From Antrihabitans auranticaus (GTDB taxonomy: Bacteria > Actinomycetota > Actinomycetes > Mycobacteriales > Mycobacteriaceae), in contig NZ_JAEMNW010000016.1 of assembly GCF_016481275.1 (NCBI RefSeq), forward strand, positions 1 to 52,473: 52,473 nucleotides of DNA, written 5' to 3'. This document shows, in pieces, positions 33,520 through 43,136 of the stretch; the stretch's first letter is position 1, and every line of letters begins with the position of its first letter. The translations under genes and the position numbers were made by a program. The notes under the pieces are model-generated. The model ran no database searches, was not told the DNA's origin, and saw nothing but the letters and a program-made list of their open reading frames with translations.

Positions 33520-34149
33520 ATGACGACTGCGATCAGAGGCTATGTGTTGGTGCTGCCGGGCGGTAAGCCCGAGAGCACGCTGCGCTCACGTCCCTGGCAC
33601 GCGGCGAATCTCCGAATGGTGTTCGTGGCACGTTCCTTGCGTCGCAAATTGGGCAGGACGGTTGTCGTCGAACGCGTTCGGTACCGGCGCCGCGGCTGGA
33701 ACAAGCCCACTCTCGACGCTGTCCACGACGCCAAGAGGGCGGTCGAGAGGGCAAAGGCACGCTGCCCGAATGTGCCCATCGTGCTTGTCGGCCATTCGAT
33801 GGGCGGCCGCGTCGCGGTCCATCTCAGCACCGATCCGGCGGTGAGTGCCGTTGCCGCACTGGCGCCTTGGTGGCCTGATCAGGACGCCGACCGGGTACCG
33901 GAAAATTGCGGGTTGTTCGTCGTGCACGGCACCGCGGACACGTGGACCGACCCGATTGCGTCCCGCACCCAAGTGGAAGCAGCGCATCTGCGCGGGGTCG
34001 CTGCAACCTGGTTGGGCATCGACGGCGCCGGCCACTACATGCTGTCGAATCCGAAGTACTGGCATGCCCTGACCGCGACCTTCGTCGCCGATCAGCTGGA
34101 AAGGCGCGACCGGATCAAGCCGACGGCGTTGCCTCCACCACGAAGCTGA
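33520..34149 (+). CDS. Small alpha/beta hydrolase
   Basis: 209 residues. The nucleophile motif GHSMGG (Ser near residue 91), the acid in VVHGTADTWTDP and the His in GAGHY give a complete triad. The N-terminus YVLVLPGGKPES replaces the usual HG oxyanion motif with PGG. It is short and cytoplasmic, without a lid domain. The 3' end overlaps the convergent thiolase gene by 35 bp. The substrate is unknown. Confidence 0.8.
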   Translation: MTTAIRGYVLVLPGGKPESTLRSRPWHAANLRMVFVARSLRRKLGRTVVVERVRYRRRGWNKPTLDAVHDAKRAVERAKARCPNVPIVLVGHSMGGRVAVHLSTDPAVSAVAALAPWWPDQDADRVPENCGLFVVHGTADTWTDPIASRTQVEAAHLRGVAATWLGIDGAGHYMLSNPKYWHALTATFVADQLERRDRIKPTALPPPRS

Positions 34150-35344
34150 CCGTTGTCGCGGTGCTACCTCCGAAATTCAACGTCGCGAAGCGACGCGCGC
34201 CCTCTACCTGGTAGTCGCCTGCAGTTCCGCTCACCTGCTTGGCTGCGTCCGCGACCATGCGGATACCACTTGCGCCGACCGGATGCCCGCCACCGATCAG
34301 TCCGCCGCTCGGGTTAATCGGGAAGACGCCGCCGATTTCGATATCGCCGTTCTCGATCGCCTTCCACGACTCCCCCGGACCTGTCAGCCCGATGTGATCG
34401 ATCGCGAGGTACTCACTCGGTGTGAAGCAGTCGTGCGTTTCCAGCCCAGCCACGCCGTCGAGATCGGTTCCTGCCCGGTCGAACGCATCCTGCACCGCGT
34501 CGCGGACATGCGGCATCACGTACGGATTGCCGCAATCACGCGCAAACTTCTGCTCGAGCCCCAACCCGACCGTTCTGTGCCCCCAGCCGGTGATGACCCC
34601 CAGGGCGCGGTCGGCGAGTTCGGGGTGCGCAGCAACGTAGGAGTCCGTCGCGAGCATGACCCCGGCGGCGCCGTCGGTGACCTGGCTGCAGTCGTATCTG
34701 CGAATCCGGCCCTCGATCACCGGGTTGGACGCGTCGTCGCTGTTCGCCAGATCGCCGACGGTCCAACCGCGCGTCTGAGCCAACGGATTTCGCTTCGCGT
34801 TGGCGAAATTGGTCTGTGCGATGCTATGCAGGTGGGCGTCGTCGAGCCCGAAACGACGATCATATTCTTCGGCGACCTTGTCGAACATGTAGGGCCACAT
34901 AAACTTTGCGTCGCCGCCCTCGTGCCCGACCCAGGCCGCTGCTCCGAGGTGACCCGCCGCGTCGTCGCCGGGGACGGTCTTCTCCAACTCGAGCCCGAGG
35001 ACAAGCGCTGTGTCGTAGTGGCCGGACTTCAGATCGGCCATCGCTGCGAGTATCGCGATACTCCCGGATGCGCACGCGGCTTCGTGCCGTGCGGCGGGCA
35101 CACCCCACAGTGCCGGTTCGACGGTGGCCGGCATGGCACCGAGATGGCCCTGTCCCGTGAACAACTGCCCGAATGCATTACCGACATGCACGACGCCGAC
35201 CGCGTCCGGACCTTGCCCTGCAGACGTCAGCGTGCCGTCGACGACTTCGCGCGTCAGGTCCGAAAAATCGCATCCTTCGCGCGTGTAGTTGCGTGCGAAA
35301 TCCGACTGGTAAGACCCGAGGATCCAGATGTGTGTGCTCGTCAC
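34115..35344 (-). CDS. Thiolase-superfamily protein (lipid-transfer / acetyl-CoA acetyltransferase type)
   Basis: 409 residues from a GTG at 35344 with a GAGGAG site 5 bp upstream; the frame is open further but without a ribosome site. Active-site Cys lies in HEAACASGS, with ETHDCFTPSE and the C-terminal GGGHPVGASG His motif. This is the SCP-x-like thiolase branch used in sterol or aromatic side-chain beta-oxidation, and often paired with a DUF35 protein, which is not adjacent here. Expected activity is thiolytic or aldol-type cleavage of an acyl-CoA. Confidence 0.85.
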   Translation of the reverse strand: MTSTHIWILGSYQSDFARNYTREGCDFSDLTREVVDGTLTSAGQGPDAVGVVHVGNAFGQLFTGQGHLGAMPATVEPALWGVPAARHEAACASGSIAILAAMADLKSGHYDTALVLGLELEKTVPGDDAAGHLGAAAWVGHEGGDAKFMWPYMFDKVAEEYDRRFGLDDAHLHSIAQTNFANAKRNPLAQTRGWTVGDLANSDDASNPVIEGRIRRYDCSQVTDGAAGVMLATDSYVAAHPELADRALGVITGWGHRTVGLGLEQKFARDCGNPYVMPHVRDAVQDAFDRAGTDLDGVAGLETHDCFTPSEYLAIDHIGLTGPGESWKAIENGDIEIGGVFPINPSGGLIGGGHPVGASGIRMVADAAKQVSGTAGDYQVEGARRFATLNFGGSTATTVSFVVEATPSA

Positions 35345-35573
35345 GTCACTCCTCCAGCGATATCCGCCTGCTGCGCCAATGTTACCTACGGGCGATCCGT
35401 AGTAGTGCGGCGCAGACTCTGCAGGGCGTAGAATGCTGGATAGGTTGAGCACACAGCCACTGGGGATACGTTTGATTCCAGGGCTGAACTCCCGGTTTGT
35501 TTGGCCAGCAATTCGACGAAGTGCCGGAAATCCGGCCGCGTTCCCAGTTCACGATCTGCAGTGAACGAAATAG

Positions 35574-36053
35574 GTGGCGAACTTGTACAAAGATATTCCG
35601 ATCGAACGTTTCAGTGTCCGAAGTACTTACACCTCCCGCAGTAGCTTTCTCGATGTCGACCCCGCTGAACTCGCGACCTTTCGGGCCGAACGAATAAGTT
35701 CAGCTCTGGTGCTGATTGCCGTCCGTGGTGAACTCGATCTGTCGACGACACCGTCGGTCCGCAGCTTCCTCGATTGCCAACTGGTCGAAGGACGGAAGTA
35801 CGTCCTCGATTTCAGCGCCGTCGATTTCATTGGTACAGATGGCCTTTCGGTGCTGTTCGCCATGGATGCGCATTGCGGCGGAGTGGGCGAAGGCTGGGCA
35901 CTCGTAACAAGCCGCGCAGTCCGGTGTCTGTTGCGCGCCACCGAACTCGAAAGTCGCTTCCCGGCGTTCGAGTCGACTGGAGCAGCGATAGCGTCGCTTC
36001 GCGGCGCTGCATGCGGGTCGGAAGGAGCCGACGAACTCGCGATCTCGCAGTAG
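35574..36053 (+). CDS. STAS-domain protein (anti-sigma factor antagonist-like)
   Basis: 159 residues from GTG 35574; TTG 35583 with AGGTGG upstream is an alternative. A STAS domain spans about 40-145: LIAVRGELDLSTTPSVR then YVLDFSAVDFIGTDGLSVLF. The loop that holds the phosphorylated Ser in SpoIIAA/RsbV (DSSG) reads GTDG, so Asp replaces that Ser, which may mimic a permanently phosphorylated form. Partner anti-sigma kinase and sigma factor genes are not adjacent. It is followed by a GAF-ANTAR gene, another signalling type. Confidence 0.82.
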   Translation: MANLYKDIPIERFSVRSTYTSRSSFLDVDPAELATFRAERISSALVLIAVRGELDLSTTPSVRSFLDCQLVEGRKYVLDFSAVDFIGTDGLSVLFAMDAHCGGVGEGWALVTSRAVRCLLRATELESRFPAFESTGAAIASLRGAACGSEGADELAISQ

Positions 36054-36159
36054 ATCGCCGGCGGCACCGGCGCTCGACTCACCGCGTCGCTGTTCGGCCG
36101 CGAACACCGCCGTTCCCGAACCTGCATGCCTATTCTGAGAGCTGAGCGGCGCGTCGGCT

Positions 36160-36929
36160 GTGCACCGAAATTGCAGTCACGGCTTTCGTTTGCTGGTCGA
36201 TCAGCGGTCGAGGGAGGTTGTGGACGGGCGGCGACGGGAACAATTGTGGCGAGCAGTTTCACAGGGCACAGGTGTTCCCGGACAGGAAAATTGGGCTGAG
36301 ACAGTCTGCGCAGCGTGCGTCGAACTACTCAGCGGAATAGACGCTGCGGCCCTCACCTTGCGCGCAACCGCACGTGCGCAAGACATGCTCGGCGCGAGTG
36401 AAGCCTGGGCCGCAGCTCTCGACGACCTGCAGTATTCACTGGGCGAAGGCCCCGGGATCGATGCTTTCACAGCAGGTGGGCCCGTTTTGGTGAACGACCT
36501 CAGCGTCGACGAAGCACGCTGCCGGGGTTTTCCGATGCTGCGGCAGCAAGTGGCGCTGCTGCAGCTTTCGCTTTCCCCCTGCAGTTGGGCGGCATCCGAC
36601 TCGGCACCCTGGATTTGTACCGGCGTCGCGTTGGCGGCTTGTCTTCTCGAACGGTCGCCGACGCTGCTGTATTCGCCGACCTCATCACGCTCGCCCTCCT
36701 GCAGCAGGCAGATCGCGCCGACCTGACGGGTGCGGAATGGATCCGTCCGGAAGGTTCGTACCAGGACGTGAATGTGGCCACCGGAATGCTCGCCGCGCGC
36801 CTGCGAATAACCCTGGACGACGCCTTCGTCCGACTGCGTGCGCACGCATTCAGCCAGAACAGGCCCCTGCTGGACGTAGCTCGGGATGTGCTCGAACATC
36901 GCATTCAAATGGATGAGCTCCGTGATTGA
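36160..36929 (+). pseudogene. GAF-ANTAR RNA-binding regulator, broken by a frameshift
   Basis: Two frames together encode one GAF-ANTAR protein. Frame A (GTG 36160 or GTG 36220) covers the first GAF half, ending FPMLRQQVALLQ near 36564. Frame B continues the GAF domain from about 36552, with AFAFPLQLGGIRLGTLDLYR, and ends in a full ANTAR domain (GMLAARLRITLDDAFVRLRAHA) at 36929. Shifting reading frame near 36546-36564 (one missing base) restores a normal product of about 235-255 residues. ANTAR proteins bind dyad RNA stems to relieve termination. It is either a pseudogene or a sequencing error. Confidence 0.85.
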
Positions 36930-37024
36930 ATCCGAACGAGATCGGACGGTGTCGTTGCCCCTACGGAGCTTCCCGCCGACCAGGCCTAGCCACTGTTCGA
37001 GGTGGTCGCACTTGCGCGATTGCG

Positions 37025-37282
37025 CTAGGGCATCGACCCCGCGAGTAAGTACAAGCCGACCGCGATGATCCCCACCACGGGCACGAACGCGGCCGTCAAG
37101 TAGCTCCAGTCGCTGTTTCGACGCCAAAAGCGCTGCAGAATACCAACTTTCGGTGGCCGCCAGGCCTTGGCACGTGTCGTGCCTTCCCGAATCGGCACCA
37201 GAGCCGATTCCACACTCAGCGAAAAATGGACTCCGTGCGCGGCTCCGCGAAAACGTGCCGCTGGTCCTGCCAACAGTTGCAT
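37025..37282 (-). CDS. Possible small single-helix membrane protein
   Basis: An 85-residue frame from an ATG at 37282, preceded by GGGGG 9 bp upstream. The N-terminal 55 residues are basic and low in structure; the C-terminus has one hydrophobic helix (LTAAFVPVVGIIAVGLYLLAG). No family recognised. It lies in the 543-bp stretch 36930-37473 between the GAF-ANTAR remnant and aconitase, where nothing else is convincing. Confidence 0.4.
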   Translation of the reverse strand: MQLLAGPAARFRGAAHGVHFSLSVESALVPIREGTTRAKAWRPPKVGILQRFWRRNSDWSYLTAAFVPVVGIIAVGLYLLAGSMP

Positions 37283-37473
37283 CCGAATGGCCCCCGACCG
37301 ACCGTGTTGGATTATGGACGTGACTGGGCTGGTTTCTCAACCCGCATCACGAGCGTATAACCGATTCCCCTGTCCGGTGGGTGTTTTGGGCCTCTCATCT
37401 GCGGAAATAGGTGGACACCCGACCAGTTGCCCTACACGGTTTCAGACGACTGCCGGGCGGGCACCCTATTGCC

Positions 37474-39423
37474 GTGAAAGATCCGGTAGCCAAAGAGTTG
37501 ATTTCCCGGCATCTGGAGTCAGGCGAAATGACCCCCGGCGAAGAAATCGCCATTCGAGTGGACCAAACCCTGACTCAAGACGCCACTGGCACGCTGGTCA
37601 TGCAGGAACTCGAGGCAATGAACCTCGACCGTGCACAAACCGAAGTCAGCGTGCAGTACGTCGACCACAACCTGCTGCAGGCAGATGAGAAGAACGCGGA
37701 AGATCACGCCTTCTTGCGTTCGGCCTGCCGCCGCTACGGATTGTGGTTCTCCAAACCTGGAAACGGCGTGTCCCATCCGACGCACATGAAACGGTTCGGT
37801 AAACCGGGCAAGACGCTGATCGGTTCCGACTCACACACGTGCGCCGGCGGCTCACTCGGCATGCTGGCGATCGGCGTCGGCGGGCTCGAAGTGGCGAGCG
37901 GGATCGCCGGCGAGCCGCTCTATCTTCGAATGCCCGAAATCTGGGGAATCAGACTCGAAGGCGAACTACCGCAATGGGTTTCAGCCAAGGACGTCATCCT
38001 GGAGATGCTGCGGCGACATGGGGTGAAAGGTGGCCTCAACCGGATTATCGAATATCACGGACCCGGCCTTGCGAGCCTGACCGCGATGGACCGCCACGTG
38101 ATCGCAAACATGGGCGCCGAGCTCGGCGCCACGGCGAGCGTGTTTCCCGCCGACGACGCAGTTCGCGAATTTCTCCGCGCCGAGGGACGCGAAGACGATT
38201 TCAGCGAACTCGTCGCGGAGGATGCCGACTACGACGTAACCGACGAGATCGATCTGTCGGCGTTGGAGCCGCTGATCGCGAAGCCGTCGTCGCCGGGCAA
38301 CGTCGTTCCGGTTCGCGAGGTCGCCGGCGAACCCGTGAGCCAGGTCGTCATCGGTTCGTCGGCCAACCCCGGCCTCCGAGACTTCGCGATCGCCGCGGCG
38401 ATCGTCAAGGGCAGGCAGACCGGCGACGCCGTGAGCTTCGACGTGAACCCGAGTTCGCGCGAAATCTTTGCCGACCTCACGAAGATGGGGGCCACGCTGG
38501 ACCTCATTTCGGCGGGTGCTCGTATCCACCAGGCCGGCTGTATGGGGTGTATCGGCATGGGCCAGGCGCCCGCGGCGGGCGCGAACTCGCTACGGACCTT
38601 TCCACGCAACTTCCCGGGTCGCTCTGGGACCAAAGAGGATTCGGTGTGGCTGTGTTCTCCCGAGACCGCAGCCGCAGCGGCTTTGACCGGAGTCATCACC
38701 GATCCCCGCGACCTACCGGAGAAGGTCGGCGTCGAGTACCCCGAACTCGACCTACCCGAGGAATCGACCGTCAACACCGACATGCTCGTCGCGCCGCTCG
38801 AGGCCGACGAAGCACAGTCCGAGGAATTGGTCAGGGGGCCGAACATCTCCGCGCTGCCCGATTTCGAGCCGCTGCCCGACCGCATCGAAGCACCCGTCCT
38901 GCTCAAGGTCGGCGACGACATTTCCACCGACGAAATCTCGCCTGCGGGCGCACGCGCATTACCGTTCCGCTCGAACATTCCCAAGCTTGCGGAATTCACT
39001 TACACCCAGGTGAGCGAGGACTATCCGGAGCGAGCCAAGAAGATTGCCGAGTCGACCGGACACGTCATCGTCGCAGGTGAGAACTATGGCCAGGGCTCGT
39101 CGCGGGAGCACGCCGCGATCACGCCGCGCTATCTGGGTTTGCACGCGGTCATCGCCAAATCGTTCGCCCGCATCCATTGGCAGAATCTCGCCAACTTCGG
39201 CGTTCTTGCACTCGAGTTCACGAACGCCGACGACTACGACCGGATCGACGAGGACGACACGCTGGTGCTGGACGGCTTGCGCGACTTACTCCCGGGCGGA
39301 CCGGACGCGGAAGTGCACAACACAACCAAGGACGAGAAGTACCCGCTGCGGCATCGGCTCTCCGAACGCCAGGTCGAAGCAGTGTTGGCGGGCGGCCGTA
39401 TTCCGCTCCTTGCGCGGCGCTAG
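37474..39423 (+). CDS. Aconitate hydratase (aconitase family, short type)
   Basis: 649 residues from a GTG at 37474, chosen because the conserved family start (LISRHLESGEMTPGEEI) follows it; GTG 37411 is possible. The aconitase domain runs to about residue 410 and the swivel domain from about 490 (VGDDISTDEISPAG, GENYGQGSSREHA). Cluster Cys are seen in AGCMGCIGMG and possibly SHTCAGG. The third classical ligand motif GSCTNS reads GSSANPG, so Ser replaces Cys. The enzyme would isomerise citrate and isocitrate. The length matches the short bacterial-type aconitase rather than the 900-residue AcnA. Confidence 0.88.
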   Translation: MKDPVAKELISRHLESGEMTPGEEIAIRVDQTLTQDATGTLVMQELEAMNLDRAQTEVSVQYVDHNLLQADEKNAEDHAFLRSACRRYGLWFSKPGNGVSHPTHMKRFGKPGKTLIGSDSHTCAGGSLGMLAIGVGGLEVASGIAGEPLYLRMPEIWGIRLEGELPQWVSAKDVILEMLRRHGVKGGLNRIIEYHGPGLASLTAMDRHVIANMGAELGATASVFPADDAVREFLRAEGREDDFSELVAEDADYDVTDEIDLSALEPLIAKPSSPGNVVPVREVAGEPVSQVVIGSSANPGLRDFAIAAAIVKGRQTGDAVSFDVNPSSREIFADLTKMGATLDLISAGARIHQAGCMGCIGMGQAPAAGANSLRTFPRNFPGRSGTKEDSVWLCSPETAAAAALTGVITDPRDLPEKVGVEYPELDLPEESTVNTDMLVAPLEADEAQSEELVRGPNISALPDFEPLPDRIEAPVLLKVGDDISTDEISPAGARALPFRSNIPKLAEFTYTQVSEDYPERAKKIAESTGHVIVAGENYGQGSSREHAAITPRYLGLHAVIAKSFARIHWQNLANFGVLALEFTNADDYDRIDEDDTLVLDGLRDLLPGGPDAEVHNTTKDEKYPLRHRLSERQVEAVLAGGRIPLLARR

Positions 39424-39755
39424 TCTGCGCCAGATCTTTGTGAACCGTCCGACAGCAGCAGGATTCGATCGACACCGGTCAACTCGAGTGCTTTGCGAAT
39501 CGGCGGGGTCGTCGCCGTTACTCGAAGCGAGCCACCCGCGTCCTGCGCCCACGCGCGCAGTTGCAACAACGCAGAAATACCAGCGCATCCGAAGAACGTC
39601 AGACCGGACAGGTCGAACAGCAGATCGCGCCCACCGACCGCGTAGTCCTCGACGCGCGCAACAAGTTCGGGAGCCGACGCGAGATCGAGTTCGCCGTGCA
39701 GCGAAATTCGTTCGTATACACCGTCGGGTCGAATCTCGGCGGCGAAAAAATCCAT
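39420..39755 (-). CDS. STAS-domain protein
   Basis: 111 residues, a single STAS domain: ISLHGELDLASAPELV then LLFDLSGLTFFGCAGISALLQL. At the phosphorylation loop the usual DSSG is GCAG, so the phosphorylatable Ser is Ala and phosphoregulation as in RsbV is unlikely. Its stop overlaps that of aconitase by 4 bp in convergent orientation. It is the second STAS protein within 4 kb. Confidence 0.85.
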   Translation of the reverse strand: MDFFAAEIRPDGVYERISLHGELDLASAPELVARVEDYAVGGRDLLFDLSGLTFFGCAGISALLQLRAWAQDAGGSLRVTATTPPIRKALELTGVDRILLLSDGSQRSGAD

Positions 39756-39881
39756 TGCGCTACCCCGTCGTCGGAGATGCCAGAAGACATGGCCGCGCTG
39801 CTGGACCGGAGACGAATGTTATGCCATGACACGTGCCGACGGGCAACTTCCAACGCCGACACGCAAGCCGACGGTAGCGCT

Positions 39882-40868
39882 TCAGCCCGCGGCAGCCCGC
39901 AACTTTTCCAGTAGCGGCTCGGCGGCTTCGCGAAGAAAGGCCTCCTGCGTCTCGTCACCGATCTGGACCATCGCGATGTCGGTGAATCCGGCATCCCAGT
40001 AGGCACGGACAGACTCGACGATCGCGTCGAGGTCTGGACCACACGCAATACTGTCGGCGACATCCTCGAGTCGGACGAACTGGGTTGCACCGGCGAAACC
40101 GGCAGGGGTCGGGAGGTCCGCATTTACCTGCCAGCCGCCGGCGAACCAACGGAACTGGTCGTGCGCGCGTTGGATTGCCTTGTCGCGATCGGGATCCCAG
40201 CTGATCGGCACTTGACCGATGACACGCGAGCTCGGCAGTCCTGTGGCGGGTCGGCGCGCATGGCGCCAGGCGTCGACGAGCGGCTTCTCCGGTGCCACGG
40301 CAATCATATGGTCCGCATGTGGGGCGAATCGGTCGACGGACTTCTCCCCCGACACTGCGACCGCAATGGGCATCGGCACCTCAGGAAGGTCCCAGAGGCG
40401 AGCTGAATCGACACGAAAGTACTCGCCCTGCCAACCCACCAAGCCTCCGCCGTGCAGTTCGCGAATGATCTGGATCGCCTCGACGAGCATCTCTTGACGC
40501 GCATCGACACCAGGCCAGCCCCTGCCGACGACGTGCTCGTTGAGATTCTCGCCGCTGCCGACCCCGAGCGTGAACCGGCCGTCGCTCAAAATCTGTACGG
40601 TCGCGGCCTTCTGCGCGACCACTGCGGGGTGATAACGCATCGTCGGACACGTTACGTAGCTCATCAGCTCGATTCGCGTGGTTGCCTGAGCCACCGCGCC
40701 GAGCACCGCCCACGCATAGGGCGCGTGGCCTTGCGACGTCAGCCACGGGGAGTAGTGGTCACTGCTGACTGCATAGTCGAAACCAGCTGCCTCAGCCCCG
40801 GCTGCGTATCGAACCAGTTCTTTCGGCCCACTTTGCTCGGTCATCAGGGTGTACCCGAAATGGGTCAT
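39882..40868 (-). CDS. LLM-class F420-dependent oxidoreductase
   Basis: 328 residues. The luciferase-like TIM barrel shows FGYTLMTEQSG, the substrate/cofactor region AVSSDHYSPW, and RFTLGVGSGENLNEH, matching the F420-dependent G6PDH-like family (TIGR03557 type). It would transfer hydride to or from coenzyme F420. The start ATG has GGAGGTGCG upstream. The 254-bp gap on its upstream side (40869-41122) holds only a 33-codon frame (40935-41036, rightward) that I do not call as a gene. Confidence 0.9.
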   Translation of the reverse strand: MTHFGYTLMTEQSGPKELVRYAAGAEAAGFDYAVSSDHYSPWLTSQGHAPYAWAVLGAVAQATTRIELMSYVTCPTMRYHPAVVAQKAATVQILSDGRFTLGVGSGENLNEHVVGRGWPGVDARQEMLVEAIQIIRELHGGGLVGWQGEYFRVDSARLWDLPEVPMPIAVAVSGEKSVDRFAPHADHMIAVAPEKPLVDAWRHARRPATGLPSSRVIGQVPISWDPDRDKAIQRAHDQFRWFAGGWQVNADLPTPAGFAGATQFVRLEDVADSIACGPDLDAIVESVRAYWDAGFTDIAMVQIGDETQEAFLREAAEPLLEKLRAAAG

Positions 40869-41122
40869 CGTGAGCGCACCTCCTTCCGGTCACTCGCGGA
40901 CCAGATCGTGCGCGACGTGGCCTGCGGGGTCGACATGCTCGAGTCCTTGCGGAACAACTTCGACCACTTGTTGCTGACCGTGCACCAGCGGTTTGAACAG
41001 CTACCCGCAGGCGGACACGTCGGCTGTCAGGTTTGAACCGACGTGCCCTAAATCGCCCAAGCGCCCGGGCACGAGGATGATCTGTGCGGCGGTTACCCGA
41101 TCAGACGGAACCAAAACACCGA

Positions 41123-41869
41123 TCAGCCGCGAGGTTGCTCGATGAGGCGCGCGGAGATGTCGCGCAGCTTGAGATTCGTCTCTTGCGAGAGCTTCGTCAG
41201 CAGGTCGAACGCCGCCTCGGGAGTGATCGAATAACGCTCCATGAGCATGCCTTTCGCTTGCCCGATCACATCCCTCGTGACAAGTGCTTCCTTCAGCTGT
41301 TTTTCTCTTTTCGCACTGGAGATCGCGACAGAGGCATGTGCGGCCAGCGGTTCGGCGATCGCGTCCGAGGACGCATCGAACGCCGAAAGCTGTTTCGAAT
41401 AGAGGTTCAAAGCGCCCAGATGGACGTCTTCGACCCACAGTTGGTAACTCAACATGCTGCCGACCCCGGCCTCGGCTGCGGCTGGACCGAACTTGGGCCA
41501 GCGGGTCTCGATACTCATGTCGTCCACCCGGACTACCGGCTCCCCGAAGGCAGCGTCGACGCAGGGACCTTCCTTCAGGAGCTCTTGCAGGCGGTCGATT
41601 GCGGCGGGTAGGTCGCCGGTCGCACCGCGGGAATCGAGTTCGTCGCGTCCGATGCGCAGTGTTATCCCCGCATCTTGCGCGCCGGGGACTCCCTCCTTTG
41701 CGGATTCGCAGATCGTTGCGAGTGTGGACTCGTAGTCGTTCTGATCGCTATGTAGGCGGCGCGCCAACTCGGCCATGATCGCCGGCATGGCGCTATCCGT
41801 CCAGCCACTTGTTTGCTCGGCGTCGATGCCACTACCTGCTTCGACGCCACTAACTTCCTGATTCACCAT
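41123..41869 (-). CDS. GAF-ANTAR domain regulator
   Basis: 248 residues from the ATG at 41869. The GAF domain (about 45-180) contains LKEGPCVDAAFGEPVVRVDD and GALNLYSK. The ANTAR domain (about 188-245) contains VTRDVIGQAKGMLMERYSITPEAAFDLL. ANTAR binds paired RNA hairpins and acts as an antiterminator; the GAF part senses a ligand or light. It is the intact counterpart of the frameshifted gene at 36160-36929, though the two are not close copies. Confidence 0.9.
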   Translation of the reverse strand: MVNQEVSGVEAGSGIDAEQTSGWTDSAMPAIMAELARRLHSDQNDYESTLATICESAKEGVPGAQDAGITLRIGRDELDSRGATGDLPAAIDRLQELLKEGPCVDAAFGEPVVRVDDMSIETRWPKFGPAAAEAGVGSMLSYQLWVEDVHLGALNLYSKQLSAFDASSDAIAEPLAAHASVAISSAKREKQLKEALVTRDVIGQAKGMLMERYSITPEAAFDLLTKLSQETNLKLRDISARLIEQPRG

Positions 41870-41992
41870 CCCACACCGCTCCAACCAGCTCTCCCAGCCC
41901 TCACCGCTGGACCCCGCGGATCAAGTTGTCCGCAAATCGTTACACAAGATTACCGACAGAAGGACGAGAATGCGGGACCAAATTGGCGGGCG

Positions 41993-43012
41993 TCAAGTCA
42001 GCAGGACAGCGGCGCCGGACACGCTGCCCTCTGCAAGATCCGTCAGGGCGCGGTCGGCATCGGCAAGGGCATATTCCGGCGTCGTCACCTCGATCCGATT
42101 TCCGTCTATGAAAGCGAGGAAGTCCTTGGCATCGACCCTCGTGTTCGAGCTGACCGAGCGGACTTCCCGCTCCTGGAACAGGTGCCGTTTGTAGTCGAGC
42201 GGCGGAATATCCGAAAGATGGATGCCCGCGATCGCGAGCGTTCCACCACGGTCCAGCGCCTCCAATGCCGGCAAGACCAGATCGCCCACGGGAGCGAAGA
42301 GTATCGCCGAATCGAGTGGCACAGGCGGACGATCCGTGGCGCCCTGCGCGGATGTCGCGCCGAGCCCGAGTGCAAGCAAGCGGGCCTTCTCGCCGCGAGT
42401 CATCACATGGACCTCGGCGCCCTGTGCGAGCGCTACCTGCGCCGTGATGTGCGCGCTGCCGCCGAAGCCGTAGATGCCGAGCCGACCACCGGGCGGCAGT
42501 TGCGCCCGGACCAGTGAGCGGTAGCCGATGATGCCCGCACACAGCATGGGCGCGAGCTCCGAGTCGGTGTAGCCATCCGGCAGCCGGTGCGCGAATGCAG
42601 CTGGCACAGTTGCATATTCGGCATATCCGCCGTCCTCGTCCCACCCCGTGTACCGCGAATCAGGGCACAGGTTCTCCGCACCACGCGCACAGAACTTGCA
42701 GACGCCACAGGTGGTCCGCAACCAAGCGATGCCGACGCGGTCGCCAAGCGAAAACTCGGTGCCGGCCTCGTGTCCGAGTGCTACGACTTCGCCGACGACC
42801 TCGTGGCCCGGCACGACGCGCGGGCGGTGTGGTGGCAAGTCGCCTTCGGTGACGTGCAGATCGGTTCGGCACACACCGCACGCTCGGACCCGCACGAGAA
42901 TCTCGTCCGGCGCGGGTACCGGTCGTTCGATGCGAACCCGAACGAGAGGGCTGGTACGCATCGGTCCCGGCCGCTCGACCTGCCAGGCCGTCATCGAATT
43001 GTCACTGGCCAT
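41993..43012 (-). CDS. Zinc-dependent alcohol dehydrogenase (AdhA-like)
   Basis: 339 residues from an ATG at 43012. The conserved start [10 protein letters not shown] follows closely; ATG 42994 is also possible. ATG 43138 has the best ribosome site (GAGGAG) and would add a 42-residue disordered tail. Catalytic zinc: CGVCRTDLH and GHEVVG. Structural zinc: [15 protein letters not shown]. Cofactor fold: [10 protein letters not shown]. It is related to bacterial zinc alcohol dehydrogenases that oxidise short alcohols. It diverges from the TDT transporter gene, whose ATG shares the same CATG as the 43138 start. Confidence 0.88.
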   Translation of the reverse strand: MASDNSMTAWQVERPGPMRTSPLVRVRIERPVPAPDEILVRVRACGVCRTDLHVTEGDLPPHRPRVVPGHEVVGEVVALGHEAGTEFSLGDRVGIAWLRTTCGVCKFCARGAENLCPDSRYTGWDEDGGYAEYATVPAAFAHRLPDGYTDSELAPMLCAGIIGYRSLVRAQLPPGGRLGIYGFGGSAHITAQVALAQGAEVHVMTRGEKARLLALGLGATSAQGATDRPPVPLDSAILFAPVGDLVLPALEALDRGGTLAIAGIHLSDIPPLDYKRHLFQEREVRSVSSNTRVDAKDFLAFIDGNRIEVTTPEYALADADRALTDLAEGSVSGAAVLLT

Positions 43013-43027
43013 ATCGCCACTATGGCC
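43007..43027. promoter_or_regulatory. Inverted repeat at the alcohol dehydrogenase start
   Basis: GGCCATA (43007-43013) and TATGGCC (43021-43027) form a perfect 7-bp inverted repeat with a 7-bp spacer. It overlaps the ATG at 43012. If translation starts there or at 42994, this is an operator position; if it starts at 43138, the repeat is inside the coding region. A further GGTC-CAGT-GACC dyad lies at 43052-43063. Confidence 0.35.
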
Positions 43028-43136
43028 GACCGCGGCGGCGTTTTCCATCAGTGGTCCAGTGACCGCACCGCCCGACGCCACTGCGGCGTAACGTCTTTCC
43101 TCGACCGCACCGCCCACGTCTGCTGAATGTGACGAC

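Noticed and set aside
40935-41036. A 33-codon rightward frame between the LLM oxidoreductase and the GAF-ANTAR gene
   Set aside because: Short, no family match, weak ribosome site, and it is the tail of a longer shadow frame.
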